A stretch of 64,000 nt of DNA from Sinohyriopsis cumingii (lineage: Eukaryota > Mollusca > Bivalvia > Unionida > Unionidae). The position numbers and the translations under genes are program-made. Location of the stretch: positions 11,311,220 through 11,375,219 of the forward strand of contig CM068839.1 of the NCBI GenBank assembly GCA_028554795.2. The letters run 5' to 3'. The notes beneath the pieces are model-generated. The model searched no databases. It had not been told where the DNA came from and worked only from the letters and a program-made list of their open reading frames with translations. This document shows, piece after piece, positions 46,578-56,779 of the stretch. Every line of letters begins with the position of its first letter. The stretch's first letter is position 1.

Positions 46578-46860
46578 CAGGGGTGTACCTAAAGTATGTG
46601 GTACCTGGGATGGATCCTTCCTTTGGCACTCCCACAAATAATTTTAAAATATAAACACACAGAAAAATATATTATGTTTATCAGTATATTTTTCAACAGT
46701 ACAATAAGCAAATTGGAAATAACTTTTACTTTGGTATATTTTTCATTTGGTTTGAAAACTTGCATTAGGTATTTCAACTCTCCCGATGGCACCGTTCCTT
46801 CTGGCTGTCACCTGGGGGGCGGGGAATGGCCCTCCTCGGACCCCACTTAGAACACCACTG
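46578..46860. mobile_element. hAT-type MITE, 283 bp
   Basis: The left end caggggtgtacctaaagta is matched by the reverse complement of the right end (cagtggtgttctaagtg), an imperfect terminal inverted repeat starting CAGNGGTGT as in many hAT elements. The flanking 8 bp are tataatag (46570-46577) and catgatag (46861-46868), 6 of 8 equal, the length of an hAT target duplication. There is no transposase inside; the 46596-46850 frame is a by-product. It is GC-richer on its right side. Confidence 0.7.
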
Positions 46861-46868
46861 CATGATAG

Positions 46869-47339
46869 TATTGTCAGGCATATACATGCCATAATGGCGT
46901 CTTAAAAGCTTAGCAATTACCTCATCAACAATGTAAATAAGTATTTACATGACAGTAATATGGCGTCAAATACTGTGTGAGCAACTGATGAGGAGATTAT
47001 GAGTCACTCTTATCCACAGATATTTATACATGTGTATAGTGCTAGTGGTTCAAATTCCAAAAGAGTTAATTAAGCAGTATAATTTGTTGAGTCACCCAGC
47101 ATCCTTTTCCTTGAACACTTTCATTCAGTCTAGAGTTTACTTTACAAAACCTTGCAAATGACCATTTTAATATTGTATTAGGTTACTAAGACGCATGAAC
47201 ATTAATTAAAAGTTAAGTCTTATTCTTGTAAGTGATTTTTGAAAGTTTATTAGTCTGAAATTGTAATCTGTATTAATGTAAAGGCTCAAATAAACCCTAT
47301 GTGAGAGTTTGTCCAGTGAGCCATTACATGTATTATATG
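46869..47339. other. Intronic sequence, nothing recognised
   Basis: AT-rich, no recognised element. Confidence 0.4.
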
Positions 47340-47790
47340 TCATATGTAGACCTTAAACAGATTAGGAAAGAATCCATTAATGAAAAAACCCAATTGGTTA
47401 TAGTGGGGAAAAAAACAGCTAGCTGTATCTGTAAACCCCCCCACACACACACACACACAATTTGTTAAGTGAATGATATTTCACTTGTAGGTTTTAAGTG
47501 TATTACCAAATAGCACATCAATGACAAGAAATTACTTGGCTGTAGCGGCAAAAGAAACAGCTGATTCTGTATAAATAAAAAAAAGTTTATTTGTTAAGTG
47601 TATGATATTTCACATGTGAGCATTAAGCTTATTACTAAAGAGTCCATTAATGAAAATAAACTAATTGGTTGTCGGGGGTGGGGGTGGGGGGGAGAAGTAA
47701 CTAGATGGGGAAACTAATATATTGTTGGGGTGGAAGAATCAGCTAGCCAGTTCTTTCCCCATTGAAAGAATCGGCTAGCAGGGGAAGATA
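47340..47790. repeat. Degenerate tandem repeat of about 130 bp with short simple repeats
   Basis: The block with atccattaatgaaaa, cagct(a/g) and tgatatttcac recurs at about 130 bp spacing (tgatatttcac at 47473 and 47603). A (CA)n run lies at 47439-47459 and a poly-G stretch at 47672-47692. Confidence 0.6.
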
Positions 47791-47868
47791 ATTGGCTGTT
47801 ACATTGGAGCTTACTCCATATATAAATGCAAAGCATGATTATTTCAGTTGTTTGTTAGTACATGTACT

Positions 47869-48190
47869 GCTTCAGTGACCTAAGTGGTTAAGAGTGTCTG
47901 TCTTGGATACAGAAGGTTGTGGGTTCAAACCCCGACTGAGTCATACCAATGACTTACAAAAATGGTACTAACAGCTACCTTGCTAAGCGCTCAGCATTAA
48001 GAGGTTAGTGTTAAGACTGGTTGGCCTGGTGTTTGGATAGAGTAACTGGGTAGGACATCATGCTACATGTCTGCGGCATGATGCTCCAGTGCTAGACATC
48101 ACTATAAACTGCCACACTGACATCATAGCAATATGACTGGAGATATTTTGAAGCTACACTAAAAATCCAAAACACACATACACACACTCA
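47869..48190 (+). mobile_element. SINE-B, full-length copy
   Basis: tRNA-like head: A box tgacctaagtggtta at 47876-47890 and B box ggttcaaaccc at 47932-47942. It is followed by a unique body (ctaacagctaccttgctaag, catcatgctacatgtctgcg, aaactgccaca, atgactggagatattttgaa) and an (AC)-rich tail near 48170-48190. It is a polymerase III-type short interspersed element; the second copy lies at 56780-57396 on the minus strand. Confidence 0.85.
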
Positions 48191-48452
48191 GAATAGTGTT
48201 CAAGTGTGAATCAGTTTTTAAGATGATTCAGGAAGCAATTAACTCTCAGCAAAGTCCACCAAAATTAAATTTCAGAACTTGATTGATGGAGTTTTACCAT
48301 GTGAAGCACACCAGCAAAGGGTGGGGAAGAGACATTTAATTCTTTGCACATACTGAAAACAACATATTAATATATTTCTGTCCGCTGTGTTTGTCGAAAT
48401 ACTAGCACCATGGCCATGTAACATATTCACTACATTGAATCGAACATTAGTT

Positions 48453-48489
<37 letters not shown>

Positions 48490-48954
48490 GTTATCTTAAT
48501 CTTATTAAAACACTGTCAATTAACTGACTCATGATTTTCAGGATGATTTTAGCCACAGGATAGATTGATTGTAAGACAGTCATAAGCACACATACCTGTT
48601 TGCACAGTTGATTTTGTTGATAAAGCATTACCACCCTTACTGGACAGAGGCATTTATTAATGCTGTATTACTTGTACAGCCCACATTAAACTTGAAAATA
48701 TTATACCCCCTTCCCCCAATGAAATGGTCAGTCCCATATGTGATGTATAATTTGTTTTTCTATAGAAACATATAGCATATCTCATTATCAGACTGCATCA
48801 GATACAGTTTGGATAATGCTAACATTGTGGTTATCCAGAACAAGTTGGTTCTGACCAGGATTTGCTTAGTGAGACTCAGAATCCAGCAGAGAAGTTTGAA
48901 CATCAGTACCATCTAGTCTCTAGAGAGTTTAGGGATGAACACTAATGACACTTA
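48191..48954. other. Intronic sequence with a short (ATT)n run
   Basis: (att)n occurs at 48457-48489. No other feature recognised. Confidence 0.45.
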
Positions 48955-49140
48955 CATTCCAGTTGAGATTCGAAATGCCCACTCTGTTTCCTTCTTCCAA
49001 ACCCAATATATCCAGTGGCTTCAGAGATGCAGCTAAAATAAACAAATTCCTGTGTATGAGGGCCTCAAGGTAGATTAGTTCTTAGCTAATTGTGTTACCC
49101 TCTTTAAATAAGGTCATTATTATTATTATTATTATTATTA
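48955..49140 (+). mobile_element. LINE-2 3' end fragment
   Basis: ccagttgagattcgaaatgc (coding for the VEIRNAHS segment) runs through tcagagatgcagctaaaata to gagggcctcaaggtagatta and an (att)n tail. It is highly similar to the minus-strand LINE-2 end at 34853-35010. Confidence 0.88.
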
Positions 49141-50045
49141 CCTTCAAACCCCCTATTGAGCTATTGAGAGTAGCAAAGACTATCTAATTAAGCCCAGATT
49201 TTGCCATCTTATAGATTTTTAAGACAGACACTTAGTGTTTGTTTTAATTTAATGTCAGTGTGGTTTTGATTATGTAATTGTTTGCACATATGTATATGTG
49301 CATGTTGATATTTGATAATACTAAGTCTACCTACTTTTATTTTCTAAGTGTATTAACATTGCTTTAAACAAGACATTTTCTCTTGGGGTATGTGAAGAGA
49401 TAGCTTATTCTCAGTTGGATGACATCACTGTTTGTTAGATCATGTGGACTTATCCAACCCCTCACCCTACCCCCAAACATCAAAACACTTTTTGAGTCTC
49501 AGGAAAAAACCAGTACTGTCTGGGACTATGGCAGGTATGTAAATAAGACCCTCCATTTAAGATTATTAGTATCCTCCCCAATTCTTTTAGCCCAAAGAGA
49601 TAATATCCAGCCAACTGTTCAGATCAATATATGTATAGTTTTAGCTGAAACCATATCAAACATGCGGGTCACTTTGTAAACAAGTCTTCCGACAAAGTAT
49701 CACTCTCCAGTTGACATTCACTAATTGAAACATTTGGCCTCATCCTTCCAGTCGAACTTTTTACATCTGTCAAGAGGCCATTAGTGACATCTGCATGAAG
49801 AAGGCTTCTTTGTATAAACACAAAAGGCAGGGCCAGTTCAGTATCTTTTGTATGATGGCAGTTGTAGGGCTTTTTATTGTATAATGACTGAAAAAGGAGT
49901 TTCAATTGATCCCCAAACCTTTAACACTGCAAGTTAAGCTTTCTGCCCTTATATAATTTGTGGCATGTCTTCATTACATACTGATCAAATGCTCATTTTT
50001 TTTCACCAGACCATAAGGCCATGTTATCTTATCATATGGTCCTGC
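49141..50045. other. Intronic sequence, nothing recognised
   Basis: Open frames at 49419-49679 (+) and 49669-49905 (-) have no recognisable domain. Confidence 0.4.
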
Positions 50046-51170
50046 ACATGTAACTGTACATTGTGTGTCGACGTGTGCATCATCCTCATCAATCCGTCAT
50101 ATGTAACTGTAAATTGTGTATCAACATGTGCATCATCCTCATCAATCCACTATATGTAACTGTACATTGTGTGTCGACGTGTGCATCATCCCCGTCAATC
50201 CATCATATGTAACTGTACATTGTGTGTTGACGTGTGCATCATCCTCATCAATCCATCATATGGAACTGTACATTGTGTGTCGACGTGTGCATCATCCTCA
50301 TCAATCCATCATATGTAACTGTACATTGTGTGTCGACGTGTGCATCATCCTCATCAATCCATCATATGGAACTGTACATTGTGTGTCAACGTGTGCATCA
50401 TCCTCATCAATCCATCATATGTAACTGTACATTGTGTGTCGACATGTGCATTATCCTCATCAATCCATCATAGGTAACTGTACATTGTGTTGACGTGTGC
50501 ATCATCCTCATCAATCCAAGATATGTAACTGTACTTTGTGTGTCGACATGTACATCATCCTCATCAATCCATCATATGTAACTGTACATTGTGTGCTGAC
50601 GTGTGCATCATCCTCATCAATCCATCATATGTAACTGTACATTGTGTGTCGACGTGTGCATCATCCTCATCAATCCATCATATGTAACGGTACATTGTGT
50701 GTCGACGTGTGCATCATCCTCATCAATCCATCACATGTAACTGTACATTGTGTGTCGACGTGTGCATCATCCTCATCAATCCATCATATGGAACTGCACA
50801 TTGTGTGTCGACGTGTGCATTATCCTCATCAATCCATCATATGTAACTGTACATTGTGTGTTGACATGTGCATCATCCTCATCAACCAATCACATGTAAC
50901 TGTACATGTGTGTCGACGTGTGCATCATCCTCATCAATTTATCACATGTAACTGTACATTGTGTGTCGACGTGTGCATCATCCTCATCAGTCCATCACAT
51001 GTAACTGTACATTGTGTGTCGACGTGTGCATTATCCTCATCAATCCATCATATGTAACTGTACATTGTGTGTCGACGTGTGCATCATCCTCATCAAACCA
51101 TGATATGTAACTGTACATTGTGTGTTGACGTGTGCATCATCCTCGTCAATCTATCACATGTAACTGTACA
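50046..51170. repeat. 53 bp minisatellite, about 21 copies
   Basis: taactgtacattgtgtgtcg followed by acgtgtgcatcatcctcatcaatccatcata. It ends about 130 bp before exon 4 and runs directly into the 57 bp acceptor repeat; the shared phrase taactgtacatt links the two. Confidence 0.95.
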
Positions 51171-51320
51171 TTTTGGGTTTATGTTTCAGGTTCCTCCCTG
51201 TCACAGGATAGGAATACAAGTGATACATTTTGGGTTTATATTTCAGGTTCCTCCCTGTCACAGGATAGGAATACAAGTGATACATTTTGGGTTTATGTTT
51301 CAGGTTCCTCCCTGTCACAG
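51171..51320 (+). repeat. 57 bp triplication of the exon-4 splice acceptor
   Basis: acattttgggtttatgtttc followed by ag and gttcctccctgtcacagg occurs three times, with the first exon base of each copy at 51190, 51247 and 51304. The last copy leads into the conserved exon. The two upstream copies have equivalent acceptors, and reading through from either keeps the frame with no stop. Confidence 0.93.
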
Positions 51321-51392
51321 GATAGGGGAAGGCTGGAGGCTCAGATAGAGACAGCTAAAAGTGAGCTAGTCATGGTCAGAAAACAGCTGGAG
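51304..51392 (+). CDS. LRRCC1: Coiled-coil exon 4 of LRRCC1-like gene (internal exon)
   Basis: Internal exon of 89 nt, phase 1 at the start and phase 0 at the end. Seen: acceptor tatgtttcag ending at 51303, then (G)GT completing Gly with the last base of exon 3, SSLSQDRGRLEAQIETAKSE, LVMVRKQLE, and donor gtagac from 51393. Joined to exon 3 the text reads ELAKQGSSLSQDRGRLEAQI, very close to what I recall of LRRCC1. This is the best evidence for the gene. The upstream acceptor copies at 51190 and 51247 could extend the exon by 38 or 19 residues without a stop. The given start is chosen because the family-like sequence requires no insertion. Confidence 0.85.
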
Positions 51393-51659
51393 GTAGACTA
51401 CATTTTCTTCCTTTGATTTTTTAAAATTCCTTCATCCATTTTTCATCCCATTTTTAATTCGTTTTGCCCTCCAATGCCCTCTACATGTGATAAGCTTAAT
51501 AATAACCCAAATGCTGGAGATTGAACCAAAAAACAAGAAACAGATTTCAACTACCAATGCTTACCTTTATTGGGTTGAGCTGTAAATTTTAAATATTTTT
51601 TTCATATAGGTAAACCAAGACAGGACATGGGTGGAGACGTTTTTAGGTTAAGATGTATC

Positions 51660-51915
51660 CATTTTGAAGCTCATACAGATTGTACCCCAATTCAATTTCA
51701 TACAGACATGTACCCTGAATAATACATAGACATATGCCCAAAAATCATGCATACAGATTAGTACCCTAAACCATACAGACATGTGCCCTAATTCATATAT
51801 GCAAACAAATATCCTAAACCATACATACAGACATGTACCCTAAACCATACATACAGACATGTACCCTAATTCATATATGCAAACAAATACCCTTAGCCAT
51901 ACATACAGACATGTT
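51660..51915. repeat. Degenerate tandem repeat, about 30-60 bp
   Basis: catacagacatgtaccctaa and catatatgcaaacaaatacc alternate with drift. Confidence 0.75.
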
Positions 51916-52309
51916 CTCCACCAGAGGCAAATCACCACACCCATCAAATTGTTGTTTATTTGTACAACTACTTTCAGAAATATTTCTTGGCTTAAGTCAA
52001 AAAATGGAATGGCCAGGTGAGATTCGGATACTGAAAAATCTCAAGAGATGACTCATGTGATATTAATAATGGTGGTTGACAGCCTGACTAAATGCAACAT
52101 CTTGAATTTTGACTACGGTTATGTTGTAAAACTTCAAAACTGATTAATATGGCCTTGATCTTTTAAACAGTTTTAAGTTAACAGAGATTTTTTAAAACTA
52201 AGCAAGCTTGTTTTCTTTTTGTCCAAGAGGCCCTACAATCATAGACCCTGTCAAATGTTCAAAACCTCTGCAGTTATATAGGTGAATGATAAGGATTTTA
52301 TATGCCAGT
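51916..52309. other. Intron 4 sequence, nothing recognised
   Basis: AT-rich, no recognised element. Confidence 0.4.
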
Positions 52310-52575
52310 AAGGAATTTCACTTGTAACTGAAGTATACAGTACTTCACTTATAAGTGAAATGTGACCCTTTCCCTTTCTACAATTAAAGTGAAATGTGAA
52401 CCATTCCTTTACTACACTTTCAAGTGAAATGTGAACCATTCCTTTACTACACTTTCAAGTAAAGTGTGAACTATTCCTTTGCTACACTTACAAAGTGAAA
52501 TGTAACTTCCTTTAGTACTGTCATAAGTGAAATCTGAACCATTCCTTTATTACACTTATAAGTGAATTGTAATTC
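52310..52575. repeat. About 43 bp degenerate tandem repeat
   Basis: aagtgaaatgtgaaccattc followed by ctttactacactt recurs about five times. It includes a perfect 16 bp palindrome, ttcacttataagtgaa, at 52344-52359. Confidence 0.85.
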
Positions 52576-52625
52576 ACTTAGTGTACTTCTACATTTGAGA
52601 AGTGAATTGCTTCAAAATTTAAAAG

Positions 52626-53466
52626 ATCACCCCCACTCCCATAAAATGTAATCACACCCAAACTCCCATATAATATAATCACACTCCAACTCCCATATAA
52701 TGTAATCACTCCCCCACTCCCATATAATGTAATCACACCCCCACTCCCATATAATGTAATCACACTCCAACTCCCATATAATGTAATCACACCCCCACTC
52801 CCATATAATGTAATCACACACCCACTCCCATATAATGTAATCACACTCTAACTCCCATATAATGTAATCACACCCCAACTCCCATATAATGTAATCACAC
52901 CCCAACTCCTATATAATGTAATCACACTCCAACTTCCATATAATGTAATCACACTCCAACTCCCATATAATGTAATCACACCCCAACTCCTATATAATGT
53001 AATCACACCCCCACTCCCATATAATGTAATCACACACCCACTCCCATATAATGTAATCACACTCTAACTCCCATATAATGTAATCACACCCCAACTCCCA
53101 TATAATGTAATCACACCCCAACTCCTATATAATGTAATCACACTCCAACTTCCATATAATGTAATCACACTCCAACTCCCATATAATGTAATCACACCCC
53201 AACTCCTATATAATGTAATCACACTCCAACTCCTATATAATGTAATCACACTCCAACTCCCATATAATGTAATCACACTCCAACTCCCATATAATATAAT
53301 CACACTCCAACTCCCGTATAATGTAATCACACCCCAACTCCTATATAATGTAATCACACTCCAACTCCCATATAATGTAATCACACTCCAACTCCCATAT
53401 AATGTAATCACACCCCAACTCCTATATAATGTAATCACACTCCAACTCCTATATAATGTAATCACT
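52626..53466. repeat. 28 bp minisatellite, about 30 copies
   Basis: ccatataatgtaatcacact followed by ccaactcc. A segment of several hundred bases recurs: the order of variants (taactc, ccaact, cttcc) at 52845-53000 is repeated at 53062-53220. Confidence 0.95.
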
Positions 53467-53680
53467 AAGTTGCCACCTAAACAAATCTCTCACACTTCCA
53501 TTTAAAGGAAAATTCATGAAATGATTCCAACACATTAGCCTCTCTGTTTGAGTCACCAGTTTGCTCAATATGTCATCTTTAGATGCATTAAAACAAAAGA
53601 CTGACAGCCATAATTAATTCTGTGAGTAATAAATCCAAAAATGTGTTCACTCGACTTGAAAAAAAAACCTGAAGATTGGT

Positions 53681-54425
53681 ATTTCCAAAAATGACATGCA
53701 TGCACAGAGAAATCAAACAAAATGTATGCCAATAAAAACTTTACAATGACAGGCATACAAAGAGAAATTAAACAAAATATATGCCGATAAAAACTTTACC
53801 ATGACAGGCATACAAAGAAAAATTGAACAAAATGTATACTGATAAAAACTTTACAATGGCATGCATTAGATTGGTCCACGACTCATTAAATCTTCTGCCT
53901 ATGCTATTGTAGATAGCCTAACATTCATAATCAATTCAAGTATTGCAACCTCATCTGTCCCCAGAATATGGAAAACTGCAAAAGTAACTCCTATTCACAA
54001 ATCTGGTTCTAAGGATGATGCTGATAACTACCGACCAATCTCAGTACTACCAAACTTATCAAAATTGTTTGAAAAACATCTCCATGACAGGCATACACAG
54101 AGATATCAAACAAAATGTATGCCAATAAAAATTTTACAATGACATCACATACACAGAGAAATCAAACAAAATGTATGCCAATAAAAACTTTTCAATGACA
54201 TCACATACAAGGAGAAATCAAACAAAATGTATGCCAGTAAAATCTTTACAATGACATCACATACACGGAGAAATCAAACAAAATGTATGCCAATAAAAAC
54301 TTTACAATGACATCACATACACGGAGAAATCAAACAAAATGTATGCCAATAAAAACTTTACAATGACATCACATACATGGAGAAATCAAACAAAATGTAT
54401 GCCAATAAAAACTTTACAATGACAG
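53681..54425. repeat. 56 bp minisatellite, interrupted by a LINE-2 fragment
   Basis: aatcaaacaaaatgtatgcc followed by aataaaaactttacaatgac recurs about ten times. The caatgacatc starts at 54193, 54249, 54305 and 54361 show the 56 bp step. The part left of the insertion uses gacaggcatacaaagag, the right part gacatcacatacacgg. Confidence 0.92.
53872..54085 (+). mobile_element. LINE-2 internal RT fragment inside the 56 bp array
   Basis: The frame reads RLIKSSAYAIVDSLTFIINS, then IWKTAKVTPIHKSGSKDDAD and YRPISVLPNLSKLFEKHL, almost the same as the antisense LINE-2 near 36130-36400 and without its in-frame stop. Neither LINE end is present. The array continues directly at both borders. Confidence 0.9.
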
Positions 54426-54780
54426 GCACAATTAGTCCAAACACATTAGATTTAATCATGAAAGGGCGTAAGATCGAGAATATAGTTTTAAGTGTTCATG
54501 TGGACAGATTTCTATGGTGGAATGATCAAGTAGACAAAGCATATCAAGTTGTAAACTCAAAACTTACATTACTTTCGAAGATAAAGAAATATCTTCCATG
54601 AAACAAGGGTTCTCTACTATAATGCACATATTTTGCCACTTTTTGACTCTTTCTGTTTGGGGGAATTGTTCCAAAGACAATATTGACAGAATTTCAAAAC
54701 TGCAAGATAGAGGACACCAAATTATACTTAGAAAATCAAGCAAGCCTCTCCTCCATGAATTCAAATGACTGGATGCACCA
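54426..54780 (+). pseudogene. LINE RT C-terminal fragment, other family
   Basis: MKGRKIENIVLSVHVDRFLW, WNDQVDKAYQVVNSKLTLLS and KIKKYLP, then in shifted frames YYNAHIL-like and FGGIVPKTILTEFQ. This is the post-catalytic region (...HLGVxID..L.W..H/QVD...) of a LINE polymerase. It has a stop after KKYLP and frameshifts. It differs from LINE-2, where the equivalent reads LPERHRKLFYNS. Confidence 0.7.
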
Positions 54781-54790
54781 AATCAAGCCT

Positions 54791-55229
54791 CTCTTCCATG
54801 ATTTGAAATGACTGGATATATCTGGAAGGATTTATTGCCAAGTATATTCTCACTCATTTCCCCAATGTCCCCAATAATTGGTGTGTATTTTCACTCATGT
54901 TCCCAGTGTACAGGTGTGTATTCTCGTGGATGTCCCAATGTGTATGTGTGCATTCTCAGTCATGTCACCAATGTGTGTTTGTGTATTCTCATTTTTATCC
55001 CCATTGTGCAACACACCTGACCTGCATATTGCTTTTTTCATAATTTGATACCCAGGGTCCATCAGCGCTGGAAGATTTCTTTCAATGGTATTTTAAATTG
55101 TTAAACACTTTAAATAAAACATGATAAAATTCTCTTAATTTTGAAATATCTTTTGTTGAAATTGGTAAATCTGATGGGAATTAAGGAATTGTGTTTTAAA
55201 AAATTCATACTAGTACCAATTGTTGGACT
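54791..55229. other. Degenerate short repeats, otherwise nothing
   Basis: 54840-55010 has four loose copies of a roughly 40 bp unit with gtgtgtattctca and tgtccccaatgtg. 55011-55229 is unremarkable. Confidence 0.55.
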
Positions 55230-56270
55230 TCTTAGAGTAAACCTTGGACTTGAGACTATATATTGCAGTAAACCATGGACTTGAGGCTATATTTTGCAGT
55301 AAACCATCGACTTGAGACTTTAGTTTGCTGTAAACCTTGGACTTGAGACCATATTCTGCAGCTACCTTGGACTTAAAACTATATTTTGCAGTAACCCACA
55401 TACTTGAGACTATATTCTGCAATAAACCATGGACTTGATGCAATATTTTAAAGTAAACCTTGGTCTTAAGATCATTTTGCAGTAAATCTTGGACTTGAGA
55501 TTATATTTTGCAACAAACCTTGAACTTTAGATTATATTTTGCAGTAAACCTTGGACTTGAGACTATAGTTTGCAGTAAACCATGGGCTTGAGATTGTATT
55601 TTACAGTAACCTTGGACTTGAGTAAACTTTGGACTACAAACTATATTCTGCAATAAACCTTGGACTTTAGGACTATATTTGCAGTAAACATTGGACTTCA
55701 GACTATATTCTGCAGTAACCCTTGGACTTGAGACTTTATTCTGCAATAAACCTTAGACTTGAGATGATGTTTTGCAGTAAACCTAGGGCTTGGGATTATA
55801 TTTTACAGTAACCATTGACTTGAGATTATATTTTACAGTAGCCATAGACTTGAGATTATATTTTACAATAACCATTGACTTGAGATTATATTTTACAGTA
55901 ACCATTGACTTGAGATTATATTTTACAGTAACCATTGACTTGAGATTATATTTTACAGTAACCATTGACTTGAGATTATATTTTACAGGAACCATTGACT
56001 TGAGATTATATTTTGCAGCAAACCTTGGACTTAAGACTTTATTTTGCAATAAACCTTGGACTTGAGATTATATTTTACAGTAAACCTAGGGCTTGGGATT
56101 ATATTTTACAGTAACCATAGACTTGAGATTATATTTTACAGTAACCATAGACTTGAGATTATATTTTACAGTAACCACAGACTTGAGATTATATTTTGCA
56201 GCAAACCTTGGACTTGAGACTTTATTTTGCAATAAACCTTGGATGTGAGATTATATTTTGCAGTAACCAT
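55230..56270. repeat. 31 bp minisatellite (family S31), second array, about 34 copies
   Basis: gcagtaaaccttggacttga followed by gactatatttt, the same monomer and orientation as at 12060-14545. A homogenised sub-block, acagtaaccattgacttgag, at 55800-56010 repeats every 30 bp with few differences. Confidence 0.95.
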
Positions 56271-56779
56271 GGATTTGTATTTAGTATTTCCAGTATTTCT
56301 TATAGTCTACACACAGTCATTTCAGATGTAATTTATGAAACCCATGGAGTTTCATTAATTTCATTCCAAATGAGACAAATGTAAGATTCAATTTCACAGT
56401 TGGGAAAATTACTGATTTTATTATAATAAAACCACAAATTATTGGATTAAAATAATTTTGAAATACATGTACATTTAACTATCCCTTTGACATTACACCA
56501 TTTGCCAATAGTTTCTGTCAACTTTATGGTTTGATAGGAAAAATGGTGGTTGATGTGAGAAGGGAGGGATTCCATCAATGAGTGTAAAATCATTAGGTGT
56601 TAGATGGATTTATAAATGTTTACTGTAATGACTCTAATTATTACTACCATTTAGTTTGGTTGTTATCTTCTTAACTTTTGTCAATACTAGAATTCTTAAT
56701 TTGTGTTGGTGCACTTAATTTCTTGCCCATTGGGATTGTTACCTTTTAGGGAAAAGGACATTATTTGGATTCAGAACTT
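56271..56779. other. Intronic sequence, nothing recognised
   Basis: AT-rich, no recognised element. Confidence 0.4.

Noticed and set aside
47869-47942. Functional tRNA gene
   Set aside because: The acceptor and anticodon stems do not pair properly, and the sequence continues into a SINE body that has a second copy.
15386-51320. A common origin of the three arrays with 57 bp period (15386, 34351, 51190)
   Set aside because: The unit sequences are unrelated. The shared length is probably coincidence among many 50-60 bp arrays.
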